NCBI GenBank assembly: GCA_022749295.1
Contig: CP062007.1
Coordinates: forward strand, 3,566,377-3,630,376
Length of the DNA: 64,000 nucleotides
Direction: 5' to 3'
Source of the DNA: Flavobacteriaceae bacterium GSB9
GTDB lineage: Bacteria > Bacteroidota > Bacteroidia > Flavobacteriales > Flavobacteriaceae
Shown here: positions 35,199 through 43,920 of the stretch, in pieces
How positions within the stretch are numbered: position 1 is the stretch's first letter
How the letters are laid out: each line of letters begins with the position of its first letter
The notes under the pieces: generated by a model
Databases searched by the model: none
What the model saw: the letters and a program-made list of their open reading frames with translations, nothing else
What the model was told of the DNA's origin: nothing
Translations under genes and position numbers: made by a program

Positions 35199-35501
35199 TT
35201 ATTTCAGTCGTTTTTTAATATCCATTCTTTGGTGCAAAACTCTAACTATTTCCACAATATCATTTTCCACTTTTCTATAAAAAATCAAATGGGATTTTAT
35301 TTTAGTCACTCGATAATTCTTTCGAGTTTGTTCCGCTGACTTTCCAGTCATAAAGTTGTCAGCAATAAATTCAATTTCCGTAATTATCAAGTCGTAATAT
35401 CTGTCAGCTTGTTCTTTAGACCATTTATTAAGCGTATAAATCCAAATTTTATCTAAATCCTCAATCGCTTGTTGACTTATGCGATATTTGTTTTTACTCA
35501 T
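35199..35501 (-). CDS. ParE/RelE-family toxin
   Basis: 100 residues. The family features are the opening YRISQQAIEDLDKIWIYTLN, a middle KWSKEQADRYYDLIITEIEF, and the C-terminal strand pair with RVTKIKSHLIFYRKV and VRVLHQRMDIKKRL. ParE inhibits gyrase and RelE cleaves mRNA; which one applies is not settled here. It overlaps the antitoxin gene by 4 bp and forms a two-gene cassette with it. Confidence 0.88.
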   Translation of the reverse strand: MSKNKYRISQQAIEDLDKIWIYTLNKWSKEQADRYYDLIITEIEFIADNFMTGKSAEQTRKNYRVTKIKSHLIFYRKVENDIVEIVRVLHQRMDIKKRLK

Positions 35502-35740
35502 AAGTGTTTACGATGTAATTCTTTCAGATGTTGTTTTGGGTCAAAATTTTCAACAAATCCACTATTTTCTCCAACTTCGAGAGCTTTAATCAGTTCCCTT
35601 TCCTTTTTTTCTTCACGTTCTAACAAACGTAAAGCAGAACGAATTACTTCGCTAACCGAACCATATCTTCCAGAATTTACTTCTTCTCTTATAAAATCCT
35701 CAAAATGATTTCCGAGTGATATTGATGTGTTTTTTCCCAT
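35498..35740 (-). CDS. ParD-like antitoxin
   Basis: 80 residues from the ATG at 35740. ribbon-helix-helix start TSISLGNHFEDFIREEVNSG, then RYGSVSEVIRSALRLLEREE, the classic ParD pattern. The C-terminal tail (GFVENFDPKQHLKELHRKHL) wraps the toxin. The upstream in-frame residues before this ATG look like read-through of the cassette end. It probably represses its own promoter. Confidence 0.88.
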   Translation of the reverse strand: MGKNTSISLGNHFEDFIREEVNSGRYGSVSEVIRSALRLLEREEKKERELIKALEVGENSGFVENFDPKQHLKELHRKHL

Positions 35741-35798
35741 TTTGACTATATTTTTACTCAAATATACCAAATCTTGGTAACGTAGCCAAATTGCACAC

Positions 35799-35919
35799 AA
35801 CGTGATTGTGTATGGCTCGTTGCGGGAAATCAGCTATGATTTTCCGCCGTAACCTAAAGATAGCAAATTGCAATGAATTCCGATTAGGAATTCAGCCGCA
35901 ATGAGCTATACACGGTGTT
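35799..35919. repeat. attC-like site S22
   Basis: AACGTGATTGTGTATGGCTC...GAGCTATACACGGTGTT. The segment AATTCCGATTAGGAATTC forms an inner hairpin. Confidence 0.83.
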
Positions 35920-35931
35920 GTGCGTAGGTTT

Positions 35932-36450
35932 TTATTTTTTATTCAATTCAAATGTTCCTTTGTCTTTTGGGTAGCTTGAATCATATTCGCCATTTATTCC
36001 AGTTCCGTCATTATCCTTCATTCCATCGTATTCAATGAACTGTCCATTTCCAATTGCCATTTTAGCTTTAAAGAATCTGCGATTAGATTCACGATTTTCA
36101 TTCGGCTGACTTTTCTGTCCAACGTTATTTCCATTAATATCCGATTCCGAAAAGTTTCCTGATAATTCCACTATTTTACTTTGTCCAGGCTTGTAAAGAC
36201 TCCAAAGATTGTAATAAATCAACGTTTCGCTTTTAAATTCAGCGTTGTGATTTTCGGGAATTGTTGTCAGTACTTTACCACTAACAAGTGTATATTCAGA
36301 ACTGTTCCATTTTCCGTTCCAATTTGATTCCGCAAAGTTTTCAGGGATTGAAGTTTTATAGACAATTTCGTTTGATATAAACACAACAACAAAGAGTATC
36401 AAAATCGTAATTAAAATCCGCTTTAATATTTTCAGAAACCTATTTTTCAT
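35932..36450 (-). CDS. membrane-anchored hypothetical protein
   Basis: 172 residues. One N-terminal membrane helix (ILITILILFVVVFISNEIVY) is followed by an exported domain with WNGKWNSSEYTLVSGKVLTT and SDINGNNVGQKSQPNENRES. No family is recognised. Confidence 0.6.
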   Translation of the reverse strand: MKNRFLKILKRILITILILFVVVFISNEIVYKTSIPENFAESNWNGKWNSSEYTLVSGKVLTTIPENHNAEFKSETLIYYNLWSLYKPGQSKIVELSGNFSESDINGNNVGQKSQPNENRESNRRFFKAKMAIGNGQFIEYDGMKDNDGTGINGEYDSSYPKDKGTFELNKK

Positions 36451-36480
36451 TCAGAGTTCAGTTTTTCTCAACTTACGCAC

Positions 36481-36606
36481 AACGTGTTTGTGTAAGGATA
36501 GTTGCGTGTGCGAGCAACTAACTTACTAAAAATGGAACGAACCAGAGGAAAATCCGTAGGATTTTCCGAGTAGGCTAGAACCAAGCAATTATTTTTACAC
36601 GTTGTT
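36481..36606. repeat. attC-like site S23
   Basis: AACGTGTTTGTGTAAGG...TTACACGTTGTT. The long stem GTGTAAGGATAGTTGC pairs with GCAATTATTTTTACAC; class as S32, S43 and S48. Confidence 0.85.
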
Positions 36607-36614
36607 GGCAATAG

Positions 36615-37157
36615 TTATTTTCTTATATAATCCTCTGCTATTTTGTCGATTAAGTTTATCCATTGGGATTTTAGATTTTCTTTATCGTCAAACCTTTTTT
36701 CATTTCTTAAATAAGTTTGATACTCCGAACCATTTATATTTAGTCGTATGGAGTATCCGTAATTATGACTCATCCATAATTTTGATTTTGGCTCTATCGT
36801 TTTTATTTCCGCTTCGTTTTCTAAATAGAAGTCCAAAATATTTTTTAATTCAGGACATTCAGTGATTGGAAATTCTGTGAATTTGTTATTCTTTTTGTAC
36901 TTAATAACTTTTAAAAATTCTTTTCCATTTTCTTTCCATTAAAACAAGTAAGTTGCTTTATTTCCACGACCATTGTCAAAGAAGTAGTAAGCTTCAAGTA
37001 AAGTGTCAACTTTTTTGGCGGTCAGTTCAGTCCGAAAATCAGCGATTTTTTCGTCCATTTTAAAGTCAAAACTTTTCTGTTCAGTTTGTCCAAATGATAT
37101 TATGGAAACAAATACTAAAAAGAAAAACAGAACTTTATTTTTTAAACGGACTTTCAT
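36615..37157 (-). pseudogene. exported protein interrupted by one in-frame stop
   Basis: From the ATG at 37157 the frame has a signal peptide (LKNKVLFFFLVFVSIISFGQ) and runs to a TAA at 36939-36941. It then continues in the same frame with WKENGKEFLKVIKYKKNNKF, and further to NEAEIKTIEPKSKLWMSHNY. There is no frameshift, so a single nonsense mutation splits a protein of about 180 residues. Confidence 0.7.
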
Positions 37158-37167
37158 AATTATTGCC

Positions 37168-37292
37168 AACGGTCTCGGCTATGATTACGTTGCGGAAAAA
37201 TCCGCAGGATTATTCCGCCGTAAAACAAAGATAATAAAAGTGAAAGGATTTTCCGATAGGAAAATCCGCCGCAATGAATTATAGGCAATGTT
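37168..37292. repeat. attC-like site S24
   Basis: AACGGTCTCGGCTATGATTA...ATTATAGGCAATGTT. Confidence 0.8.
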
Positions 37293-37548
37293 AGCTACGG
37301 TATTTTATTTTTAACAGATGCTTTAATTTATTTTTTGCGCTTAATGCGAGTCAGTTTTAGGTAATATTTTCTTTTTTTAGAATTAGATTTGCCGTGAGGA
37401 AGGTCAGTCGCAGGCAATAGTTGCGCTCTGCTTTGGTCAGTTTGGTTGAGTGAGAAATCAGTTTAGTTTTATGCGCTTTTAAAATCAGTTTTATAAGTTT
37501 TGAAACCGATTAAATTACTTTTTCAGAGCCGAGTGAGATATTGTAGCT
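37293..37548. other. non-coding cassette between S24 and S25
   Basis: No ORF of 60 codons on either strand. It shares GATTTGCCGTG and AAGGTCAGTCG segments with the 424-bp non-coding unit. End boxes GTTAGCTAC and GTAGCTAAC pair. Confidence 0.65.
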
Positions 37549-37673
37549 AACGGTAAATGTATGGAAAGTGCGAGTTTGTGTGCGAGGATTTTCCGAAGGA
37601 AAATCAGAAGCTAACAAACGAGCAAAGACCATTCGATTAAGGACTAAAGTAAGCATTTTTTATACATATTGTT
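37549..37673. repeat. attC-like site S25 (3' site of non-coding unit, copy 1)
   Basis: AACGGTAAATGTATGG...TATACATATTGTT. Identical or nearly so to S34 and S37. Confidence 0.86.
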
Positions 37674-37972
37674 AGCGCACGTTTTCTTTTTTCTTACAAT
37701 TTGTATTTTTTAATCACAAAAATATGCCGTGACTAATTTTCTTTTTTACCGCAACAGTTGCGTTTGCGATATTTAGCGTAGCTTCTTTTTCTTTTATCCA
37801 GATTTAGATTTGCCGTGCAGAAGATCAGTCGTTCGCAACAATTGCGTTTTGATTGGCAAAAGTCAGAAGTTTAGAGTAGGAGTGAAGTCAGTTGAGTATG
37901 GTTTTAAGAACTATTTTTATACCACTTTTTTGTAATTTTTTGACTTTAGTGTGCTTTATGAGAATGTGCGCT
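37674..37972. other. non-coding cassette, copy 1 of 3
   Basis: With S25 it makes a 424-bp unit (37549-37972). There is no ORF of 60 codons. It holds two short near-palindromes, CGCAACAGTTGCG at 37750 and CGCAACAATTGCG at 37834. The end boxes GTTAGCGCAC and GTGCGCTAAC pair exactly. Confidence 0.75.
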
Positions 37973-38096
37973 AACGGTTCGTGTAAGAATCCGTTGCGGA
38001 AAATTAATGAATTATGAGAGAAAAAAGAAACAAAATTAAGATAGAAAGAGGACTTTCCGAAGGAAATGTCCGAAGCAATGGTTTTTACACATTGTT
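37973..38096. repeat. attC-like site S26
   Basis: AACGGTTCGTGTAAGAATCC...TTTTTACACATTGTT. The middle is unusual, with a run of AGAGAAAAAAGAAAC. Confidence 0.78.
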
Positions 38097-38188
38097 GGCA
38101 AATCGTTTTTTTACATCAATTAAAGAATTATTCATACAGTATTATATTCAAAACAGTAATTATGGTAAATTACAAATAATACTTTTAA

Positions 38189-38605
38189 TTATTCAGGTTT
38201 TAATATTTGCCATATTAATAATCCAGCATTTAAAAGACCTATAATAATGTTTGCGATAGTACTATATTTATTGAATTTAGAGTTTTTTTCATTTAGCTTA
38301 TTAGCTTTAATATTGGATTCAGCTAGATTTAATTCTGAAACTGATTTTTCAATATATTCTAAATGTTTTATTCCGTTAAATTCAATTTTAGCTTTTAATT
38401 GGTCTTTTGTAATAGTTGGAGAACTTCCTCCAAAAGTGAAAAATGGGAATATTACAGATATGTATTTTTCAGGTTCTACCGATAAAGATTTTAATTTACT
38501 CTCAAGTAATTTTCTATCATCTATAAAATCTATCACATCAATAAAATCTCCATTATCTTTTTCCTTTAAATGTTTGAGTATTTTATATTCTAAAGTGTCT
38601 TTCAT
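38189..38605 (-). CDS. hypothetical protein with C-terminal membrane helix
   Basis: 138 residues. The N-terminal TLEYKILKHLKEKDNGDFID, followed by DRKLLESKLKSLSVEPEKYI, resembles a small winged-helix-like domain. The last 25 residues form a membrane helix (STIANIIIGLLNAGLLIWQI). About 90 bp of its 3' segment before S26 is AT-rich and non-coding. No family is named with confidence. Confidence 0.6.
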   Translation of the reverse strand: MKDTLEYKILKHLKEKDNGDFIDVIDFIDDRKLLESKLKSLSVEPEKYISVIFPFFTFGGSSPTITKDQLKAKIEFNGIKHLEYIEKSVSELNLAESNIKANKLNEKNSKFNKYSTIANIIIGLLNAGLLIWQILKPE

Positions 38606-38632
38606 TTTTGTAATGAGTGGTAAATGTTTGCC

Positions 38633-38757
38633 AACGGTTAAGCTAAGATTACGTTGCGGAAAAATCCGCAGGATTCTTTCCGCCGAGAGACGAAGATAGC
38701 AAAAGTGTATGGATTTTCCGATAGGAAAATCCGCCGCAATGAATTTTAGGTATTGTT
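38633..38757. repeat. attC-like site S27
   Basis: AACGGTTAAGCTAAGATTAC...ATTTTAGGTATTGTT. The stem AAGCTAAGATT pairs with AATTTTAGGT imperfectly. Confidence 0.78.
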
Positions 38758-39088
38758 ACCAAAAGTAGTTTTATGCGGAAGTGATAGCAAAGAAGCCTAA
38801 AAAAGCGAAATTGATTGCGTTTCGATTGCGTAAAGGTTTGTTTTTTTTCTTGCGTTGGCTTTTTTTACATTGGTTGAGCAACACCTTTTGCAAAAGGTAA
38901 ACGCATCCGAAATCCGATGATTTTTTTAGGTTTTAAACAGCCTTAAATATTTTCTAAAAATTAGCAAATAGGCGAGAGGTCAGTCGTCCGTTAAATTTTG
39001 GCTGATAAACACTTTATTTTTTTAATTTCTTTAAAAAGGCAAGAGAGCAAAAATATCCGAATTGGGATTTTATAAAGCTATTTTTGGT
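38758..39088. other. non-coding cassette between S27 and S28
   Basis: About 330 bp with no ORF of 60 codons. Mixed A/T tracts and GCGAAATTGATTGCGTTTCG-type repeats. End boxes GTTACCAAAA and TTTTTGGTAAC pair. Confidence 0.65.
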
Positions 39089-39211
39089 AACGGTATGTAT
39101 AAGGTTTGTTGCGTGAAAATCCGTGAGGATTTTCAGATTAAGAAACCAAGATAGTAAAATTGCGAGTATTTTCTGTAGGAAAATCCGAAGCAATGAACTT
39201 TATATGGTGTT
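39089..39211. repeat. attC-like site S28
   Basis: AACGGTATGTATAAGG...CTTTATATGGTGTT. Confidence 0.8.
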
Positions 39212-39225
39212 GTAGGGTGTTTTTG

Positions 39226-39702
39226 CTAGTTTAATTCAGGTAGTTTTGGAATATGTTCTAACTCAAGTATTTTTTTCGGTATAAGGTCAGATTGAGATAT
39301 TTCAATTACTTCTTCATTTCGTCCATCCGCTTTCCATTTTGTTTTTGCTATAACTTTTAAAATTCTATCATTTTGATTTCTTTCATATGGAAGAGTATTT
39401 TTAAAATCAGTCCAGTATGTGATTTCAAGTTTTTCCAATTTGGTTAGGTCACAATTATGATTCTTGAAATGTTCAGGTAACCAATCCAAATAGTCGTTCA
39501 TTAATTGTTGGCTTTCCATATATGCAGCATCAGTCGGTTTAATAGATTTATTTATAAAGTCAAAAGTCGCCTTACTCTCAATTCCAGCATTATGTAATTC
39601 AATCAATACGTTTAAGGCTAGACGTCCACTTTTCATGTAGTCAATACTAGTGAATGAATGAACAAAATTGTGAATTGCTGACTTGTAATTTTTATACTTC
39701 AT
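39226..39702 (-). CDS. hypothetical soluble protein (158 aa)
   Basis: No signal peptide. Contains FVHSFTSIDYMKSGRLALNV, HNAGIESKATFDFINKSIKP and YESQQLMNDYLDWLPEH-like helices, then a C-terminal strand region ILKVIAKTKWKADGRNEEVI. I do not recognise the family. Single-gene cassette. Confidence 0.6.
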   Translation of the reverse strand: MKYKNYKSAIHNFVHSFTSIDYMKSGRLALNVLIELHNAGIESKATFDFINKSIKPTDAAYMESQQLMNDYLDWLPEHFKNHNCDLTKLEKLEITYWTDFKNTLPYERNQNDRILKVIAKTKWKADGRNEEVIEISQSDLIPKKILELEHIPKLPELN

Positions 39703-39722
39703 GTCTTTTTTAAATACCCTAC

Positions 39723-39846
39723 AACGGTTTGGCTATGGTTTCGTTGCGTGAAAATCCGCGAGGATTTTCCGCAGTAAACCGAAGATAGCAAATTTGCGAG
39801 GACTTTCCGAGAGGAAAGTCAGAAGCAATGAACTATAGCCGGTGTT
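39723..39846. repeat. attC-like site S29
   Basis: AACGGTTTGGCTATGG...CTATAGCCGGTGTT. Class as S6. Confidence 0.87.
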
Positions 39847-39858
39847 ACCAAACGTTTT

Positions 39859-40242
39859 TTATTTTTTCAATCCTTTGTAAATAATTACAATAGAAAAAAG
39901 TCCGAGTAAAATTCCATAAACAAAATCATTGGAATTTTCATATTCGTTCAAGAATATAAGTTCATCCATTTTTTCATTTGTCAGCATTTTGATTTCTTTT
40001 TTGTCAACAACTAATTCGCAAAATATTCTATTCAAATTTTTCACGAATATTTGTCCGTTAAATTCAAGTTTGCAGTATTCTCCTCTGCGTCCTAAATTGT
40101 CACAGTCTTTTGGAGAGTCAATAACTTGAGCAACTACAATTTTATTTTCTTCTGTTATGCGTTTTATTGTAAATTCGTGATTAAGATTTATTAGAGTCAC
40201 TAATAAGATAATTAACCCGCCAATTATTAGTCCGTATTTCAT
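39859..40242 (-). CDS. small two-helix membrane protein, paralogue of 56530
   Basis: 127 residues from the ATG at 40242 (MKYGLIIGGLIILLVTLINL). The longer frame would cross S30. Membrane helices flank a soluble loop with the Cys pattern DCDNLGRRGEYCKLEFNGQI and LNRIFCELV. The paralogue at 56530 keeps the layout TNEKMDELIFLNEYENSNDF. Confidence 0.65.
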   Translation of the reverse strand: MKYGLIIGGLIILLVTLINLNHEFTIKRITEENKIVVAQVIDSPKDCDNLGRRGEYCKLEFNGQIFVKNLNRIFCELVVDKKEIKMLTNEKMDELIFLNEYENSNDFVYGILLGLFSIVIIYKGLKK

Positions 40243-40289
40243 TATAACTGATAGTATTTTTTGTAGCAAAGGTAATTTTAATGTTTGGT

Positions 40290-40412
40290 AACGGTTTGTA
40301 TATGAAAAGTAGGCGGTTTTGAAGTACAAAACTTTCGGTTAGGCATAAACTTTGATACGAGCCAAAAGCCTTAATTTTATTGATGTTTCGCCTATTTTTT
40401 ATATACATTGTT
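40290..40412. repeat. attC-like site S30 (3' site of SUKH-like cassette, copy 1)
   Basis: AACGGTTTGTATATGAAAAG...TTTTTATATACATTGTT. The long stem GTATATGAAAAGTAGGCG pairs with CGCCTATTTTTTATATAC. One base differs from S50. Confidence 0.87.
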
Positions 40413-40424
40413 AGGCACTGGCTT

Positions 40425-41015
40425 TTATTTTCCTTTATTTGCATCTTCTCTTAATTCTAATTCCATTTCTAACTGTTGAAACCAAAATCCATCACTTTCA
40501 ATTACTTCTGAATCGGCATTTTTTAAGTCCAATTTTAACACTTCGAATTGTCCGTCCGTAAAATCAGAGTTGAGAAACGCATCTTCACCATTCTCCGCTT
40601 GTACTCTTTTTATAAAATCCCGATAAGCTATTAAGCATTTAGCCATGGCGGAGAGGTCAGAATTAAAAGGTTGCGAACTGAAATAATCTTCATGGTCGAG
40701 ATATTCTATTCGGTCATTATTTCCTGTATTTATTACAATTGGGTCTCCGTCATTACAAGTACCAATTACTATGTACTTTTCAAATTCGGGTTCTAAAAAG
40801 TCATAAATGGTTGTCAGTTTTTGAACACTATCATAAACATCATTAGAATCTTTTGAGAAAGATAGAAAAGGTGCAGCGCTATCTGGTAATCCCGATTTTA
40901 CAAGAAATTCAATTGAACTTTCTGAAAGTCCAAGTCCTTTCAGTTTTTCTCCACTGATTGGATTGAGATTGTCATCGTCCAAAGTCCATATGTTTTTAAA
41001 TTCTTCTGGTTTCAT
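40425..41015 (-). CDS. SUKH-like (SMI1/KNR4) protein, cassette copy 1
   Basis: 196 residues, identical in the predicted protein to 55788. SUKH-type landmarks: IEFLVKSGLPDSAAPFLSFS, YDFLEPEFEKYIVIGTCNDG, DPIVINTGNNDRIEYLDHED and a C-terminal LKNADSEVIESDGFWFQQLE. SUKH proteins often act as immunity factors to polymorphic toxins. The duplicate cassette is exactly 742 bp with its 3' site. Confidence 0.8.
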   Translation of the reverse strand: MKPEEFKNIWTLDDDNLNPISGEKLKGLGLSESSIEFLVKSGLPDSAAPFLSFSKDSNDVYDSVQKLTTIYDFLEPEFEKYIVIGTCNDGDPIVINTGNNDRIEYLDHEDYFSSQPFNSDLSAMAKCLIAYRDFIKRVQAENGEDAFLNSDFTDGQFEVLKLDLKNADSEVIESDGFWFQQLEMELELREDANKGK

Positions 41016-41031
41016 TTTTCAGCTTGTGCCT

Positions 41032-41155
41032 AACGTTTGGTATATGGAAAGTTGCGTGTTTGTGTGCGAGGATTTTCCGAAGGAAAATCAGAAGCTAGCA
41101 AACGAGCAACTAACATTGGTTTAGCTAAAACTAGCAATTTTTTATATACTGTGTT
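41032..41155. repeat. attC-like site S31
   Basis: AACGTTTGGTATATGG...TATATACTGTGTT, hairpin GATTTTCCGAAGGAAAATC. Confidence 0.84.
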
Positions 41156-41166
41156 GTAGTGCGTTT

Positions 41167-41607
41167 TTATTCTTTTTTAAATATAACAAATCCAACTAAA
41201 ATTCCGTTTTCACTAATAGAGTCAGTATAAACTATTGCAATTGGTTCGTTCAAAAATCCAGTAATTACTTTGTCAATTTCCTTTTTCGGTAAACTAAAAG
41301 GTAATCGACTATTATTGTCCTCGTCAAATTCCGCTATTGCTTTTTTTCCGACTAGAAATTTTATTTTCCGACTTATAATATCAGAATTGAAGTCGTAGAA
41401 AACAGATACATTTAAATTTTCATATTCGTCCGTGGTATTCAATTCTACAGTATAAATTGTTGAATTAAAGTGGTTGCTTTGAATTAATAACTCCGAATCT
41501 TTGGATAATTTCCAAGTCGTAATAGTATCCGTTTCTACTTTCGCAAAAGTAGAGTTTGATATTCCGAAAGCTATTGTCAGAATTAATATTTTAATCAGGT
41601 TTCTCAT
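41167..41607 (-). CDS. exported hypothetical protein (146 aa)
   Basis: Start at the ATG at 41607, which begins a signal peptide (MRNLIKILILTIAFGISNST). The mature part alternates strands: KLSKDSELLIQSNHFNSTIY, VELNTTDEYENLNVSVFYDF, DEDNNSRLPFSLPKKEIDKV. Exported; unknown. Cassette box GTTGTAGTGC / GCACTACAAC. Confidence 0.6.
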   Translation of the reverse strand: MRNLIKILILTIAFGISNSTFAKVETDTITTWKLSKDSELLIQSNHFNSTIYTVELNTTDEYENLNVSVFYDFNSDIISRKIKFLVGKKAIAEFDEDNNSRLPFSLPKKEIDKVITGFLNEPIAIVYTDSISENGILVGFVIFKKE

Positions 41608-41625
41608 TTTTCTCAAATGCACTAC

Positions 41626-41750
41626 AACGTTTGGTGTAAGGATAGTTGCGTGATTAAGCAACTAACTTAACAAAAATGGAACGAACCAGAGGAAAATCCG
41701 CAGGATTTTCCGAGTAGGCAAGAACCAAGCAATTATTTTTACACTTTGTT
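41626..41750. repeat. attC-like site S32
   Basis: AACGTTTGGTGTAAGG...TTACACTTTGTT. Class as S23. Confidence 0.84.
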
Positions 41751-41773
41751 AGCAAACGTTTTACTTTTTATTG

Positions 41774-42694
41774 TTATTTACTACGTGGTTTAAGTCGTAC
41801 TTTATAGTATCTAGAGTTGCCATTGATTTTTTCAATATCCCCTTCATTTTTTTTGTTTAATCTTAATCTATAATATTTAGTAAAAGACTTAGAAGAAGTT
41901 GTTATCATGCAATATTTGTTGGTACTATTTTCTATACAGATTTCTGACTGACTTTTGCTTGGAATGATTATATCTATTCTTGAGTGCTTTTCTAGTTTAT
42001 ATACTTTGCCGTTTACATTAACCAACATTACATCCTTTATTTCATTTTTGGATTCTCTAAATAGAACAATTTTAGCTGAATCTTTATCAATATTACTTGG
42101 ACGATGCGAATTGTTTTTAAATTTTCTAGAATTAGAATCATTTATTAATTTTAAAATTATTGGCAGTTCCCCTTTTCTTTTAATGTTTTCTAAGTTTTTA
42201 AGAGCTATTTTATCATCGGAAAACACATTTTTTAGAATTTCTCGGTTTGAGATATAATATTTTACTGGACGCAGTCCATAATAACTATTCGAAACATCAG
42301 AACTAAAAACTTTTTCAAATAAAGTGTCTTTTTCGATATACCAGTATGTAAAAAGGTTTTCAACAGCATACGATCCTGATCCCGACCCAATAAAAGAAGT
42401 GCTACTATTCATTAGCCCTCTGTACAATTTAATGTCTCCGTCAATAATAAGTTCTGCAAATTCTTTTTTGTTTTCATAAAACGCATTGTTTTCATAACTG
42501 TAAAAGCCCTTAATTTTATCAATTTCAATTTCAATATTTCCTTTTGAATCAATTGGTTTATATTTAAATTTTCCTTTTGAAATAGAAAAATTTTCAATGG
42601 ATGTGGTGTCATTTGTTTTGGTAACAAAAAAGGACTGACTGTAAATATTTAAAGACATAAAGATGAATGCCCAAATTGAAAATTTTAATCTCAT
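41774..42694 (-). CDS. exported hypothetical protein (306 aa)
   Basis: The signal peptide ends near SLNIYSQ. The first domain (SIENFSISKGKFKYKPIDSK, GNIEIEIDKIKGFYSYENNA) and the second (DSAKIVLFRESKNEIKDVML, VNGKVYKLEKHSRIDIIIPS) look like small carboxypeptidase-regulatory or lipocalin-like strands. Exported; unknown function. Confidence 0.6.
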   Translation of the reverse strand: MRLKFSIWAFIFMSLNIYSQSFFVTKTNDTTSIENFSISKGKFKYKPIDSKGNIEIEIDKIKGFYSYENNAFYENKKEFAELIIDGDIKLYRGLMNSSTSFIGSGSGSYAVENLFTYWYIEKDTLFEKVFSSDVSNSYYGLRPVKYYISNREILKNVFSDDKIALKNLENIKRKGELPIILKLINDSNSRKFKNNSHRPSNIDKDSAKIVLFRESKNEIKDVMLVNVNGKVYKLEKHSRIDIIIPSKSQSEICIENSTNKYCMITTSSKSFTKYYRLRLNKKNEGDIEKINGNSRYYKVRLKPRSK

Positions 42695-42710
42695 TTTTTT
42701 AATGTTTGCT

Positions 42711-42837
42711 AACGGTTACGTATAAGAATAGTGCGTAGTTTGTGTGCGAGGATTTTCCGAAGGAAAATCAGATGCAAGCAAACAAGTACTAACTTTTGAT
42801 TTAGAAATAAACTTACGCATTATTTTTATACAATGTT
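42711..42837. repeat. attC-like site S33
   Basis: AACGGTTACGTATAAG...TTATACAATGTT. Class as S4. The boxes of the following cassette match only at GTTGTG. Confidence 0.8.
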
Positions 42838-42849
42838 GTGGCTAGTTTT

Positions 42850-43335
42850 TTATATTTCACTTAATCCAATTAGGCTTAAAAATCCAACAATGGTTAATAC
42901 AGTATCCATAGTGTTCAATTTTCGGTTGTCTTTTGGTGAAAACCAAGCTGCAACCATAAATTCTTGTTTTGTAAAAATTAAACTTATTATTCTGAATAAA
43001 GTTAAAAGAATTACAAGTCCAATTAATGTTCTGTCATAATTTGCATAAGAACCAACCACTGAATCAAAATCCGAATTTCTTTTTAGGCCGTTTAATATAT
43101 ACCATTGTAATAGTCCAATGCCAAACCAAATTAGTGTAATTGACTTTTCTCTAAATCTTTGGTAATACATCCAGAAAAGAGATATTGGTCCACCGAAAGT
43201 CAATACTAAAAGTAATGTATTAATAGTCTTTTGAGGGAAAATGGAGAACTTATAACAAAAGTATATAAGTCCGCCGAACAGAATATAAATTCCGATGCAG
43301 ATTAAGTCAATTATTTTTAATTTACCTCTGGTCAT
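42850..43335 (-). CDS. multi-pass membrane protein (161 aa)
   Basis: Four to five membrane segments: IIDLICIGIYILFGGLIYFC, TINTLLLVLTFGGPISLFWM, SITLIWFGIGLLQWYILNGL, TLIGLVILLTLFRIISLIF and VLTIVGFLSLIGLSEI. No motif is recognised. Confidence 0.6.
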   Translation of the reverse strand: MTRGKLKIIDLICIGIYILFGGLIYFCYKFSIFPQKTINTLLLVLTFGGPISLFWMYYQRFREKSITLIWFGIGLLQWYILNGLKRNSDFDSVVGSYANYDRTLIGLVILLTLFRIISLIFTKQEFMVAAWFSPKDNRKLNTMDTVLTIVGFLSLIGLSEI

Positions 43336-43349
43336 TTTAAATTAGGCAC

Positions 43350-43474
43350 AACGGTAAATGTATGGAAAGTGCGAGTTTGTGTGCGAGGATTTTCCGAAGG
43401 AAAATCAGAAGCTAACAAACGAGCAAAGACCATTCGATTAAGGACTAAAGTAAGCATTTTTTATACATATTGTT
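43350..43474. repeat. attC-like site S34 (3' site of non-coding unit, copy 2)
   Basis: AACGGTAAATGTATGG...TATACATATTGTT. Matches S25 and S37. Confidence 0.86.
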
Positions 43475-43773
43475 AGCGCACGTTTTCTTTTTTCTTACAA
43501 TTTGTATTTTTTAATCGCAAAAATATGCCGTGACTAATTTTCTTTTTTACCGCAACAGTTGCGTTTGCGATATTTAGCGTAGCTTCTTTTTCTTTTATCC
43601 AGATTTAGATTTGCCGTGCAGAAGGTCATTCGTTCGCAACAATTGCGTTTTGATTGGCAAAAGTCAGAAGTTTAGAGTAGGAGTGAAGTCAGTTGAGTAT
43701 GGTTTTAAGAACTATTTTTTTACCACTTTTTTGTAATTTTTTTTACTTTAGTGCGCTTTGTGAGAATGTGCGC
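43475..43773. other. non-coding cassette, copy 2 of 3
   Basis: With S34 it makes a 424-bp unit (43350-43773) differing from copy 1 by only a few bases. Same end boxes and the same palindromes. Confidence 0.75.
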
Positions 43774-43900
43774 TAACGGTTTAGGCTATGGTTTCGTTGC
43801 GGAATGATTCGGCAGAATTATTCCGCCGTAAACCAAACATTGTAAACACGCAGGAATTTCCGTTGAGGAAATTCCGCCGCAATGAACTATAGCCAGTGTT
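43774..43900. repeat. attC-like site S35
   Basis: AACGGTTTAGGCTATGGTTT...CTATAGCCAGTGTT. Confidence 0.84.
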
Positions 43901-43920
43901 GTAAGCTGGCTTTTTTATTT

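Noticed and set aside
38014..38244. Plus-strand ORF of 76 codons near S26
   Set aside because: It starts inside an attC-like site and overlaps the better minus-strand gene at 38189; no homologous features.
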